This document shows, one piece after another, positions 1 to 12,800 of a stretch of DNA of 64,000 nt (position 1 is its first letter; each line of letters opens with the position of its first letter). Below the pieces are notes generated by a model, which saw only the letters and a list, made by a program, of their open reading frames with translations, ran no database searches and was not told the DNA's origin. The stretch is from contig OY759225.1 of NCBI GenBank assembly GCA_963662175.1, positions 4,289,107 through 4,353,106 on the forward strand, read 5' to 3'. Source of the DNA: Aradus depressus (taxonomy: Eukaryota > Arthropoda > Insecta > Hemiptera > Aradidae). The translations under genes were made by a program, and so were the position numbers.

Positions 1-626
1 GGAAAATTCACTGTTCCATTGTTCGACTCTCAATATCGTAAGATAAGGGGCCAACAGTTGTATCTGTTATTTATAAACTGTTATTTAAAAGTAGCAGTAA
101 CAGGTCCAAAGAAATAGCTCTATTGTCCATCACTAATCTGAAGATAGTTGAGACGAGAGAAGCCAATGAGAGTCCAAAGTGCCTCCTTTCGTGTACATAA
201 CAGTCAGTATCTAGAGTCCAACAGAACATCACTCACTCTCTCGCTCTTATAGTAAATATGTACATTCCATTGTTATTTACCATCTTATTTACATACACAG
301 TGGCACAGTTCCCATTGTTTTAGCACTGTGTTATTTAAAAATATATGTTTATACATTTTTAAAGAATCACTGTTAACAATTAAACATCTGAGAAACAAAA
401 TATAAAGGTATGTATAACTTTAAGTTTATTCATTTCTGTCTAAAAAAAAAATGCATATTACATGTGCAATTGCACACGAAGCGTGGCCCCCAAAACTACA
501 TCTATTATTTTCAATTAAAAAATAATGCATATACATATAAAAAATGAAATATGAAGTATATAATAATTTTGCATCCTTTTTATTATTAATATTAAACGGT
601 ATGTCGATTTTGATTGTAACTTTAAG

Positions 627-1000
627 CAGGTTACTTGTGTTATTTGCCCTGTTAGTTTCAGTAAACAGGTTACTTGTGTTATTTGCCCAGTTAGTTACTT
701 TAAACAGGTTAGTTATATTATTTGGCCTGTTATTTATGTTATTTGCCCGGTTAGTTATGTTATCTGACCAGTTACTTACTTTAAACAGGTTAGTTATATT
801 ATTTGCCCTGTTATTTATGTTATTTGTCCTGTTAGTTATGTTATTTGCCCAGTTACTTACTTTAAACAGGTTAGTTATGTTATTTGCCCAGTTAGTTACT
901 TTAAACAGGTTAGTTATATTATTGCCCTGTTAGTAATGTTATTTGCCCAGTTAGTTACTTTAAACAGGTTAGTTATGTTATCTGACCAGTTAGTAACTTC
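627..1000. repeat. Degenerate minisatellite
   Basis: Head-to-tail units of roughly 20 to 40 bp alternate between TTAAACAGGTTAGTTA-like and GTTATTTGCCCAG-like segments. The array happens to leave one + frame open from 544 to 933, giving a leucine/valine-rich translation that is a product of the repeat and not a gene. Nothing else is seen in bases 1 to 626. Confidence 0.85.
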
Positions 1001-1036
1001 AAAATGCCTTTATGGTGATCCGCCACTTTTCATATA

Positions 1037-1354
1037 GGTTAGGTTTTATGATTCATGCCCGGGCTTTAACTACGAGGTCGTATCGCCAACTACCAGAGCG
1101 CTCTTTCGTCACTCTGGTGGACATGACCCCGACTCTACTGTGGGAGTCCTAAATGTTGGCTACCCTAAATTTTTATTCACCTATGGACATCGTACAGGCT
1201 CGGGACCATCGCTTAAAGTCCCATCCGAAGGACGGCGTACTTAAGTTTATTTTACCTCCCAGATAAAATAAACTAAGGGCCTCGGTCGGGTTACGATCCC
1301 ACGTTCTTGAGCTCAGGAGGCAAGCACGCATACCACTGAGCTACCGGCGCCCTT
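1037..1354 (-). repeat. tRNA-derived SINE, full length
   Basis: Read on the minus strand the copy starts with a tRNA-like head containing an A box (GGTAGCTCAGTGG) and a B-box region, followed by a body of about 250 bp and a short AACCT tail. It is flanked by an 11-bp direct repeat CTTTTCATATA at 1026-1036 and 1355-1365, which marks a target-site duplication. It serves as a reference copy for the SINE family that recurs throughout the window. Confidence 0.9.
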
Positions 1355-1365
1355 CTTTTCATATA

Positions 1366-2104
1366 TATTTCAGAACTAACAAAACCCAACCTTGCGTTAA
1401 AACAAAATGTTCTTCTTAAAAATTCAAAATACAAGCCTGTTTTGGCAGTGCTCCTGTTTCCACAAAAATAAATAATTAATAATCGTTTAAAAAAATAATA
1501 TGTATAGAGTAATATTTATATTTTTACTTCAACATATTTCTTGCATTATTACCTAATTCAATAATCCCTCAAATTCAAAATTTTTCGAGCGAAAGACAAT
1601 AAAACCTTTTCGTCATTAATTATGAAATTTTGACAAAAAAATATAACGGCTAACAAAAAATACTAACCACATACATGATATTATCTACTTTTCTTTTTAA
1701 ATTTTCTTCTGTTTAACACTGTTTTTTTTTTGTATATGCGTGTCTCTAATATTTTTCTATTGTTATTCATGAAGAAGATGAGATTTATTCAAAATATGTA
1801 AAATACAATCTATTCATAGAGAGAAAAAAAAAATACTTTGCTGTAGAAGGCTGAGGGGGGGGTCTATGTCAGAGTAGGCCACTGAAACTTTCAGTAAATA
1901 AATAACTTTTTAAGTTTTATTTATTTATGGCTCCTTAGAGAAAGAACTTTAACTTGAACAACCACAAAACCCTTCTAACGAGTGTTTACTGTCTTCTTGT
2001 CTGTAGACATGGAAACTGCATAGAAACTGTTGAAGGTATATGTTTGAAACTTTGCACTAAGTTAATCAGAGATATTTAGAACTAACAAAAAATTATAGTT
2101 TTAC
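1366..2104. other. AT-rich intergenic stretch
   Basis: No coding potential, splice-consistent exon or recognisable repeat is seen here; only poly-A/T runs and a short poly-G tract near 1855. Confidence 0.5.
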
Positions 2105-2406
2105 TTTCCAAACTATATGAAGCATAGGGGCAGTTATGTAATCGGTCAGAAATTCAATGCGGAGTTTTCAACAGAATTTCATGTTTTCCGATATCCAGAA
2201 TCCAAAAATGGAAAACAAAAAATGTCTAAATGTGGCGTTTGTGTGTGTGCCTGTGAACACGATAACTCTTGATGGAATTGAAGTACCGAGACAAAATTTC
2301 ATATGTAGACTCAAAACGCTCTAAGGACAGCATATATTGATTTACAGTTAAATCGGTCGAAGGGAAGGAGTGATTAGGGGAAATGCTTAACACAAAAACA
2401 CTAATA

Positions 2407-2669
2407 TATTTCTTGGTGGAGTTGTTAAATAAGTAATACAGATGTATCAGTCCAACATAGTTTTATTTTTTACCACAACTAGTTTCATCAGTCAAACTGA
2501 CATCTTCAGGGGGTGAATCTGAACATAAACCAAATTAGACTAGAATTTACGAGCATTCACAGCTCATGTCAATCATTAATGATCATTTTGACTGATGAAA
2601 CAAGTTGTGGTAAAAAATAAATCTATGTTGGACTGATACTTAATTACTTACGTATTACTTATTTATTTA
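2407..2669. mobile_element. Fold-back element with 12-bp target duplication
   Basis: Two arms (about 2431-2500 and 2578-2660) are inverted copies of each other. The element is flanked by AAAACACTAATA at 2395-2406 and 2670-2681, which reads as a target-site duplication within the R1 repeat. The left arm contains a hammerhead-like core on the minus strand. No coding sequence is present, so it would be a non-autonomous element. Confidence 0.75.
2477..2509 (-). ncRNA. Hammerhead-ribozyme-like core
   Basis: On the minus strand the segment reads CTGAAGA, an imperfect stem II (GTCA...TGAC), GAAA, then the palindrome ACTAGT followed by T. This matches the hammerhead order CUGANGA - stem II - GAAA - short stem III - UH. 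Such motifs are known in Penelope-like elements and retrozymes. Self-cleavage is an inference; stem II is not perfect. Confidence 0.45.
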
Positions 2670-3406
2670 AAAACACTAATAACTGCCGTTCTAATATAAA
2701 GGGGGAGGAGGACGGCCGCCATCTTGCCCTTTAGCCCTGCGGTAAAACATACTTTTCTCCCCTACTGACACCTTTTATATCCGAATCTATCGACATGAAA
2801 TTTTATATTTAAATTCAAAACCGCAAAATTAATCGAAGGGAAAGGGGGACCAGGGAAGAGGGACTCGATTTAATTACCTTAATAACGGCCGATTTTATGA
2901 ATGTATCGACACAAAATTTAATATGAGGATACAAAATTCATTGAATAAAACACTTATTCATTTTCAACCAAATCAGTTAACTGGCTTCGGAGAGAGACTG
3001 AAAAAATTGTTGTTTAATTCGCGCCGGGGAAGTACCTACAAGTGAACATCAATTGGATGTTTTTGTCAGTTGAACTATGAACTAAGTTGTAAATATTAAC
3101 TTTTACTGTTTTCAGAACGACTATTGATCAAGAAAATATTGCTTAGATTATTTATTTTCAACTATTTGATAATATTTGATTTAAAATGAACAATATCAAC
3201 TTAGGGTCTATGATGTGTGTCACTTGTCAGATGTTCATATTGTATATTGTCTGTTTGTGACGTAGCTGTAGTCCCTCTTTCCATCTTCAACATTGGTCGA
3301 GCCATCATCTCGCCATGGTTTCTTCCTGACACTTCCTTTCATATTGCTGGTTTCTGGACCTTCTAGATTACAAATTGGGTAAAAATCTGTAATGTTTTTA
3401 ATAGTT

Positions 3407-3660
3407 AGGTTAGGTTTTATGACTCATGCCCGGGCTTTAACTACGACGTCATATCGTCTGCTACCAGAGCGGTCTTTCGTCACTCTGGTAGACATGAGCC
3501 CGACTCTACTAAGGGAGTCCTAAATTTTTATTCACCTAGGGATTAACGAATACCTGTCATCGTACAGGCTCGGGACTATCGCTTAATGTCCCATCCGAAG
3601 GACGGCGTGCTTAAGTTTATTTTACTTTCCAGATAAAATAAACTAAGGGCCTTTGCCGAG
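3407..3660 (-). repeat. SINE, 5'-truncated, with TSD
   Basis: The copy lacks the tRNA head and begins (minus strand) in the region next to the B box. It is bounded by the 9-bp direct repeat TTAATAGTT at 3398-3406 and 3661-3669. The tail reads AACCTAACCTAA. Confidence 0.85.
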
Positions 3661-3776
3661 TTAATAGTTTGTGATTAATATTATAAATTAAACAAATAAT
3701 TAACAACAGTTTTATTAACGATGTAATATGTTCTGTTCCAGGTAACAGGTAGATCCTTGGCTTGGCTGAGAGGATT

Positions 3777-3855
3777 ATGCTCATAAGGAAATCAATATGG
3801 TGCTTTTCTTATGCACTTTGGATAACACTGATTACGTCACATGTAACTGTCAAAG
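3777..3855 (+). CDS. SMPD1: Acid sphingomyelinase coding exon 1 (signal peptide)
   Basis: It encodes 26 residues with a hydrophobic core ([13 protein letters not shown]), a good signal peptide. An acceptor TTCTGTTCCAG ends at 3741, so this exon carries 35 nt of 5' UTR and a further upstream UTR exon is implied. The donor is AAAG|GTTGGT. It ends with one base of a codon that the exon at 5941 completes with two bases. Confidence 0.75.
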
Positions 3856-6800
3856 GTTGGTATCCTTGTTAAAATTACTGACTCATGCCCGGGCTTTAAC
3901 TACGAGGTCATATCGCCCACTACCAGAGTTGCTCTTTAATCACTCTGTTGGACATGAGGTCGACTTTACTGTGGAAGTCCTAAAATTAGGAGTCTTCATC
4001 GAGTACCTGACATCGTACAGGCTTAGCGTCCCATCCGAAGGACTGCATGCTAAATGTTTTCTTCACCACCCAGATAAAAAAGAACCTAGGGGCCTCGGAC
4101 TGGATTTGAACCCACTATCTTGAATTCATTGTCAGTAGGCAACCATCTCTGAGCTACTGGCCTCAGTATATATAGCTATAGATTCAAAAAATAATAGGAA
4201 TGTGAAAGAAAACCTAAATAATACAAACTTTCTTCATAGCAGCCGTGAGAATGATGTATAAAAGAGTACAACTCAGCACCTAGGCAGTGATTTCTCCCCT
4301 TTTGACATTTTGACAAAGTCATATTTTTCTTGTTTATTAAATTGTTGTATTTATTATTTATACAGTTTGTAAATTTAAACCAAAAAAATAATAAAACGAG
4401 ATAAAAAAATAATAAAGTAAAATAAAGTAAATAAATGGTATTTATAATAACGTTAATTTGATTCTCTTTACCTGGTACTATTAAGATTTTGTTTCGCTTG
4501 CTTTTAAACTTTATGTCAGGACTCCAGGACTCCAGGCCTCCAGTAGGATCTCCATCTGAGTTGTTTACCTTGGGGTTGGAGTGTCACAGCCTCAGACAAT
4601 CTCAGAATTGTATAATTAGGCCATCATAGTAATCTTAAATGTTAAAAAATGTAAAGAAAAACTAACGTTTTTTAAAAATATTATCTATTTCACAAAATAT
4701 ACATAATATATGGGAGTAGTTTCAGGATTGTTACTATCTTCAGCCACGACTTAACAAATACTGCTCAGTGAGTCACTAATCTCAAGAGAAACAACACAGA
4801 TGGAGGCCCTAGTGTCCTAACGAAGTTTAAAAAATAATCAAAACAAAATCTTAGTAATATGAGGTAAAAAGAAAATTAAATAAAAAATTTAAAGAACCCC
4901 CGACACACTAAAAAACATTTTTTGTTCATTTTTCATTTCAATCCCTACACAGGCTCTGATGAAACCTGAATATCTTGGAAACGGCATACCCGATTTCATG
5001 GCTAAGAACCATCTTGCAGTTTTTGAAACAAAAAAACCGTTCTGAAATCGGTTCAATGGTCTTGGAGCTACGATGCCACAGACAGACAAAAGCTTCAAAC
5101 TTATAACACCCCTCCTTTTGCGTCGGGGGTTAAAAATAATTAAATAAACATTATCAGTATTTGTTAATTGTTGGCTGAAGAAAGGTAGCACTATCGAAAG
5201 TACCCCCGTAGTAAAATATATTTTGTGAAATAGACTATATTTTAAAAAACATTTTTTCATTTTTCTTTATTTTTTATTAAGTGTTTCAAATATCTCGAAG
5301 GAAAGGTTATCCATGTTCCTGTTGAACTGGCGTAAGCCGATACCGGTACATGGACTTAAATATTCTTTCTGGAGTTACGACAATATAAAAGTTAAACCAA
5401 TTCCTCTGTCTGTCTGTCTGTCTGTGCTCCATGACGACTGAACCGATTTCAAAGCGTTTTTTTGTTTCGAAAGCTCGTATTTGCGAGATGGTTTTTAGCC
5501 ATGTTTGTTGGAAATCGGGTATGCCGTCTCAAAGATTTTCAGGTTCCATCAGAGCCTGTGTAGGGATCTCGGTCTTTATTATAGCTAGAGACTTGGAGTT
5601 TGAGCTCAAATGTTTACAAGGCCAAGCCTCTTCCTAACCCTTCAAGCACGCCCCACCAAGGTTCCAGTAAAAAAAAAAAGTAAATTGACTTTCAATGAAA
5701 ACATCAAAGACCGGACTTTTATTTTATTATTTAAATAAATAAAATCAGGGATTTTGCAGGGGGTGTCGTCGTCGTCTCGCCGCCAAAATTTTGTTGTGTC
5801 GGGGGTTTTTAAAATTTTTAATTTAACTTTTTATTATTATTTTACAAGACATTATTCCAAAACAATTTCGGCTCCATATCGAACTGGAGTCGAAAGGTGT
5901 TCTTTTATGCAAATATAAATAACGAAATGTGAATGTTCAGGTAGCCCTCGACGGGATGGCTGGAGGATGGAGGACAACTCTGTCTTGTGGGAGGAGTTCG
6001 TCACGTTGGACTCGGACTCTCCTCCCGTTCTCAGTCCTAGCAACAGGAGTCACAAACTGCCACCGCAGCACGGTCAGGAAGAGGGCACTCTGGAGCAGAT
6101 GAAGGAGCTCAAGGTAGGCCCCTCCACAACTGTTTGTATCATATGTAATAGTAAGACTATCTCTGAGCTACCGGCGCCCTCAGAAGAAGCAGGAAATCTT
6201 TGACATTATATTGATAATCCTTTCTTGCAAGTCTCGACTTACTAATATCAATCAATTCAAGTTATTTAGAGTTGTGTAACCACTAACTTTGTATATATGT
6301 CGAGTAAGAAAGGAACTCGCTCGGCTGTAATGTATGCAGTTCCGGATTAGCCCATAAGCAAATTAAGCAATTACTTAGGGCATCACGTCTCGGGGGGAAT
6401 AAACAGCACCGAAAAAATATTTGCTAGCACATAAAAGGCAAGGCTGTTTGAAAACCCGCGCTCTTAAATTGACTAGAGCAATGACCCGACTAGAAATTTA
6501 GGTTCGTTTTTCATAAAGTTCTAACTAGGACAACCGAGGTCTGAATGTGATAACCCTATAAGATCCTAGTTGGAAAGGTAATTCAACTTCGTTCCTTACG
6601 AGGACAGCCTAATTTATGGAACTAATAGGGACCGATTTAGAAACCGAAATTCAGCAGTTTCATTGATATGTCATAAATAAAATAAGTTCCAGTGATTTGC
6701 CTCGCACAAGTTCACGTCAAACTCACACACAATTGTACAAAATAATACACGATGATAAAATTGAATTTGGACACTGCCCTGCGTATATTTTTATGCATGA

Positions 6801-9800
6801 TGGTATCGAACTGCACAGCGGAACGATCTTTTTCGAAATTGAAAATAATAAAAAATGAAAAAAGAACGACGATGCTGCAGGAAAGGATCGATGCTTTATC
6901 AATATTATACAGGGTGATTCCCTCGTAACTTTTGAATTATAAATTGTACGAAACTAGACCGAAAATGGAGTAGGATGCCGCCAACCGCACCTTTCTATCT
7001 CAATCCGTTGCCAAGTTATGATTTTTCGAGAAAACCACATTTCTCCCTTTTAAATCAACTTTTCTCAACTTTTGACCACATTTTCGGAATCAGCGTTTAA
7101 TGTCCTATCAGACTAGTGTACGTTCAACTTTGAAAATTACCAACTTGAAACCGAAATAACAGCTAAAACGTTAACATTTTAGAAAAATACTTCCACGTCA
7201 ACTTCTTTCCCGCTCAAGGACCGCTTCAACCGCCCAGGGAACTAGAAAACTTGCAAAGTTAATCGGCTTTCTATTGGTATGGTCAACTTTGCAATTCCGT
7301 ATCGATTTCATGGAGAAATTTAAGGTTGAATGCGAAAAAACGTGATGTAAATCGAATCTAAGGAGGTCACAAATGCAATTTTTTTTTTTTTTTTTTTTTT
7401 AATCTAGAGATCATAAGTGTGGCCAGTTCAGGTCTCACAAATACAAAGCCACACTTATGATCTCTAGATTAAAAAAAAAAAATGCATTTGTGACCCCCTT
7501 AGATTCGATTCCCCTTAGATTCGTTTTTTCGCATTCAACCTTAAATTTCTTTCTAGTCTTAATCCGGCACTGAATATATGCCATCTTGTGGAATCGAAGA
7601 AACCTCATGAGAAATTTCTTTGGTTATTCTTAGTAATTATCTTAATGAAGGCTAGCTACATTCTCTATATAATTACACTATAATGCAATTTGTAATTATG
7701 TAATTAAGAGGTTCCATGTTAAATTAACACTTAAAAAAAATTTCGTCGGTGAATCACCGGAAATACACGCCCTCAGCACGAATTAATTAATCACGTTTTC
7801 GGTCTTCCTCTAGTGCCTTCTGAATCCTCATACTAAAGTTTATGTAGATATAACGGATTTTTGGGTTGATATTCCTCCCCCTAAGGAGGGTTGATTTTTG
7901 GGTTGATATTCCTCCCCCTAAGGAGGGTTGATTTTTGGGTTGATATTCCTCTCCCTAAGGAGGGTTGATTTTTGGGTTGATATTCCTCCCCCTAAGGAGG
8001 GTTGGTTTTTCGGTTGATATTCCTCCCCCTAAGGAGGGTTGATTTTTACCTCCCCTATTTTTTACTTCCTCAGCTACATAAAGTATAGTGGAAGTTATGT
8101 AATCAGTCAAAAATTTTATGTGGAGTTTTCAACGAAATTTCAACTTTACGACCTACAGATTTCAAGTAAAAAAAAAAAAAATTAACCCCTCCTTCGGAGG
8201 GGACATTAAGGCGTAGTCAAGGTCCACGCGGTAGATTTTCCGTGAAAACGTCGGGAAAAAATAATTTTTCATTTTCTTTTCGATGCTGCCGTAGCTCTTG
8301 CGTTTGCTCGGCTCTAGACTTTTAGGTTTTTTTAAATTCCTTTTGATGCGAGCTTTCCTCTGATTTGCGTTTTCTATAATTACGCGCATATTTACGATTC
8401 ATATGAGACATCTTTAATTTTGGCAATTTTCAATTTAATACCCATTTTTACATATATTTCGGCGAATATTTTTATTGTTTCACTTTGAGTCCTAGTAGTG
8501 CTTCTCAAGCTCTTTAAAATGACACCCGAATCAACGTCCTATCTAAACGCGTTATCACGCTACACTAATTTCTAATTTTACACAACGCTAATTCGCAACA
8601 ATCATCCGCCGGCGCCCACACTAGCCCTATGACGTCACAGGCAAAACAAACACTGCACAACAAACACGAACAGACATGCTCTATCCATTGTGACCTCAAC
8701 CGTTGTTATCGCATTATTAGTCTTGTAGTTATTAGCGATTGAAGTCTGACGGTATTTTGTAACACAAGAAAGTTTGACCGGCTATCACTGTGCTTAAGAG
8801 CGAATAGACGTTTTCGCGTCAAAAACTGTTTGTCTATCGGTCTGTGTTTCTGTGAACACGATAACTCCCGATAGAATGAATGTACCGGCACGAAATTTTA
8901 TATGTGAATCCAGAACCCTCTAACAACACTAATTGTTTTTCAGCCAAATCGACCAATGGGTGAGGGATTAATGGGGAGGTTCAACATAAAAATTCTAATT
9001 ACTGTCAATAGAATGATTGTATAGACATGAAATTTTATATGCGTGACCAAAGCCCCAATAGGCACAATACCAATCGATTTGCAGACAAATCGGTCGAAGG
9101 GGAGGGCGGATCAAAAACTTTAATAACTGCCATTGCAATGAATGTATCGACACGAAATTTCATATGTGAATTCAAAATCCCATAAGGACGACACTTATTA
9201 ATTTTCAGCGGAAAAGGCAAAGAGAAAGGGGGGCTATGGGGCGGGCTCAACTCAAAATCTCTAATAACTGCCGATGTAATGAATTTATCAATATGAAATT
9301 TTATATTTGCTATCAAAACTCAATGAGGACATAACTTGTCAAATTTCAGCAACATCGACTAAAGGAAAGGGGGGGGGGGGTTCAGGGGAGGGGGCTCAAT
9401 TCAAAAACCCTAATAACTGCCAATGTAATGAATTTATCGACACAAAATTTAGTATGAGAACTTAGGAGCCCCTATGTAAGTTTACTGTTGAATATTAGCG
9501 CAAACGTTCGACAGGTTTTGTAGAGGGAGCGAAAAGTTAATTGATTAATTCATTCTGTAGAAGTGATTTACCAACATTTTTTTTTTTTTTATGAAAATTG
9601 GTTGTTGAAGTGCTGAATAAATTGGTAGTTGTTCTGTAAGTGAACCAATGTCACAGTTAATGGTTAACTTTATAAATTCTGTTCGAGTGAAGAGAAGTGT
9701 TTAGTATACCAGTGCTGTCTAGATGTTGAACATTTGGAATGCAAATAGCGCCATGATCAGCTGTGCATACATAATATGCACGTGATACTACCCCATTGAG

Positions 9801-12800
9801 TGAATTTAATATATCGTGTCCCTATTATATTTGTGTATTTAAAAGTTCATAAATAATATACACTTGTTGATTTTCAGCTAAATTTCAGTTCAAATCCCCG
9901 TTCACCGAACGTTCAAGGAAAACTAACACAAATTCTAACATATGAGACCCATACACTACCTGAATAAACATTTAGGATAGGCAACATTTAGGATTCTCAT
10001 AGTAGAGTCGGGTTCATGTCCATCAGAGTGACGAAAGAGCACTCTGATAGTACGCGATAGGACCTTGTAGTTTAAGTCTTGCATTAATCACAATAACTAG
10101 TAACTACTAAATTGCCACTAACTAATATGCTAACCAGTAAGGACTTATTTCGGCAGCTGAGTCGTCTTAAATAGTCAGTAAATAACAGACAGAAAGCGCA
10201 AAAGTCATAAATTCATATAAAAAAATTGGAGAAATATCCCAAAACATCAAATTTAACCGGCCCCATTTTATGAACCTTGTGTGTAAACTTAAAATAATAA
10301 TTATAATAATATTTATTTCAGTTAAACCATAACATGGTAATAATATATGTATATAATAAAAATGAGAGGGGCCGGTAGCTCAGTGGTATGCGTGCTTGCC
10401 TTCTGAGCTCAAGATCGTGGGTTCGAAACCCGACCGAGGCCTTTTAGTTTATTTTATGTGGGAGGTAAAATAAACTTAAGCACGCCGTCCTTCGGATGGG
10501 ACGTTAAGCGATGGTCCCGAGCCTGTACGATGTCAGGTAATCGTTAAAGACCCCTATCCTAGGTGAATAAAAATTTAGGGTAGGCAAAATTTAGGACTCC
10601 CACAGTAGAGTCGGGCTCATGTCCACCAGAGTGACGAAAGAGCGCTCTGGTAGTAGGCGAAATGACCTCGTAGTTAAAGCCCGGGCATGAGTCATAAAAA
10701 TGTATATATTACTACAGGTTATAAATTAGATAGATAAATATTTTTCTAAACTCTAAGGATCGGACAAACATCTCATCAGTAATAACAATATTAGTGAAAA
10801 TAAATAAATAAATACTAGAAAATAAGAGAGTACAAAAATAATTACTTTAATAAATACAGTAAATACAGTTTTTAATATAATTCTAAGTATGATATTATAT
10901 TTTTTGTATATCAAAAAACAAAGCATCGATTACATAACATCCCCTATAGGTACTTCATATAACGGAGGAAGAAAAAAAACTTATTTCTGTGACGTTTGCA
11001 CTAAATATCTTCATTTGACTAAAACATTTTTAGTAAATGCTGCATTACATCTACTGTAAGCAATTTAGGGGACCTTGGAAAAACTATAATTGGACAAAAA
11101 AATAGACAACCAACGTTCATTTTTTTTGAATAAAAGAAAATACCGGAAAATGTTCGTTAGTTTGAAGCCGTTGGAAAATTATATGATTGACATTAATGAG
11201 TTAGTTGAGCGATGCTACGACCCATCACTGGAACACAATGTACTTCCCCACAACGAATTAATCAGTTAACTTTTCGTTCCCCCTCTCAAACCAGTAAACC
11301 GTTTGCGCTAATATTCAGCAGTTGACTTATATAGGGGCTTCTAAATACTCATACTAAATTTAGTATCGATAAATTCACTAAATCGGCAGTTATTAGGAGT
11401 TTTGAGTTGAGCCCCCCCCCCCCCCCCCCCCCCCCCCTGAACCCCCGGCTATAATTTCACCTTATTGTGTAATTGTACCTCTGTAAATGCGACTGTTATA
11501 ATAAACTCTTCTTATTCTTTTTTTCTTGTCACTTTAATTTTTGTGTTACGGCTACTACTATTCTACACTACTACAATTTTTCTTTTCAAAACTCATATTT
11601 TATTATATAATTTTCAATTGTGTTTTATAATTGCTTGCACTATTTCTTTCTGTTTATATTAAAGTGCATCCAGTGTCCATATGCAATATTTAAATATTAT
11701 TTGTATATATATGTAATTTGTAAATAAAAACCAAAGAATAGAGAACGACCGGATTATCAGAATCCTACACAAAAATCGAAATAAAAATGTTTTTTAAAAA
11801 AAGTCGAGCTAACTTCATATTATCCCATTCATCAAAATTCGCGCTATTTAACGGTTTATAGGCTTAATATTTGTTAAAACTGATACGACAGATTTAGATA
11901 TATCCGGAAAGTCCCATCCGAAGGACGACGTTCTCAAGGTTATTTTCAACCTAAGTGAAATTTCACCTACCCAGATTTATTTACATAACATACGTCTCAT
12001 TATCGAGTACCTCACATTCGAAAAAGCCCTGGATCATCGCTTAATGTCCCATCCGAAGGACGACGTGCTCAAAGTTATTTTTAACTTCCCGATTAAAACA
12101 TTTGACCTAAGTGCCTCAGCTAGATTTCTAAGTGGCGATCCTGAGCTCGGTAGACTCCATTCTTCAAATTTCTCGCTTTTAACGGTTTACAGATTTAATA
12201 TTTGTTAAAACTGATACGACAGATTCAGATATATCCGGAGAAGCTTGTATTCTTTAGTGCAAAAAAATCTATATATCGATATTTTATGCATTTCTATACA
12301 ACTTATAAGGAACAACAATCCCGGGAATCGAGAATCCCAGATAAAACCTATTTTGTAAACTTTTTTTTTTTTTTTTCAATTCCCCGGAAAACATAAAATT
12401 CTGCTGAAAACTCAACATCGAATTTCTGATCGATTACATAACTTCTCCTATACTTTGTACAGCTCTGGAATCGATTATGATGGAGAATAATGGTTAGTTC
12501 GAATAATAGAGTTACAAAATTTAACTTGCCTCGAGCACTTCTAGATCAACAATGAAGACATGTATTGTATTGACCTACTGACATTAAGATAACAATATAA
12601 ATGAAATTGATTTATGTTGCAGATGGAATACAAAGAGCTGATGGGTGAGATAGACAGCGAACTGAGTACCGGAGATCCTCGAATGGGGCGACACTTGCCC
12701 AGGATCGTCGACAAGGCACTTCGACTACTCAACCTGAAGCAGGTCGTCAACGAGGTGGAGACTAGTGTCATGTCCAAGGTATCATGCTCCGCTTGTCAAG

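Larger units (their letters stand above)
2105..3010 (+). repeat. Dispersed repeat family R1, interrupted
   Basis: This is a decayed copy of a family made of subrepeats of roughly 110-140 bp. Each carries a phrase like TAACTGCC, then ATGAATnTATCGACA, then AAATTTnATATG, then a purine-rich GGGAGGGG stretch. The same order of blocks recurs at 8070-9550 and near 40050. The copy is split by a fold-back insertion at 2407-2669 that duplicated 12 bp of it. No protein is encoded. Confidence 0.7.
4665..5245. mobile_element. Fold-back element carrying an R3 repeat
   Basis: The left end (TATTTCACAAAATATA... TCTTCAGCC) and the right end are imperfect inverted copies, each with a hammerhead-like core pointing inward or outward as a pair. 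The interior holds a minus-strand copy of dispersed family R3. No coding sequence is seen. Confidence 0.65.
6337..7572 (+). mobile_element. Dead hAT-superfamily transposon
   Basis: Terminal inverted repeats CAGTTCCGGATTA (left) and TAATCCGGCACTG (right) are flanked by 8-bp repeats AATGTATG at 6329-6336 and AATATATG at 7573-7580, seven of eight matching, as expected for hAT. The interior keeps only the end of the transposase and a large palindrome. It lies in intron 2 of the sphingomyelinase gene. Confidence 0.8.

Noticed and set aside
544..933. Plus-strand 129-codon hydrophobic frame
   Set aside because: It is produced by the minisatellite at 627-1000; the leucine pattern follows the repeat unit.
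2578..2660. Second hammerhead in the right arm of the 2407 fold-back
   Set aside because: CTGATGA is followed directly by AACAAG without a stem II or a separate GAAA box.
5967..6113. Translation start of the sphingomyelinase at Met 5967
   Set aside because: The frame is open back to a splice acceptor at 5940 and joins a signal-peptide exon in phase; a start here would lack a signal peptide.
10365..10440. tRNA gene suggested by A and B boxes
   Set aside because: The same head occurs in many copies attached to one conserved body and with target duplications. It is the head of a SINE, and a full cloverleaf with a clear anticodon stem is not formed.
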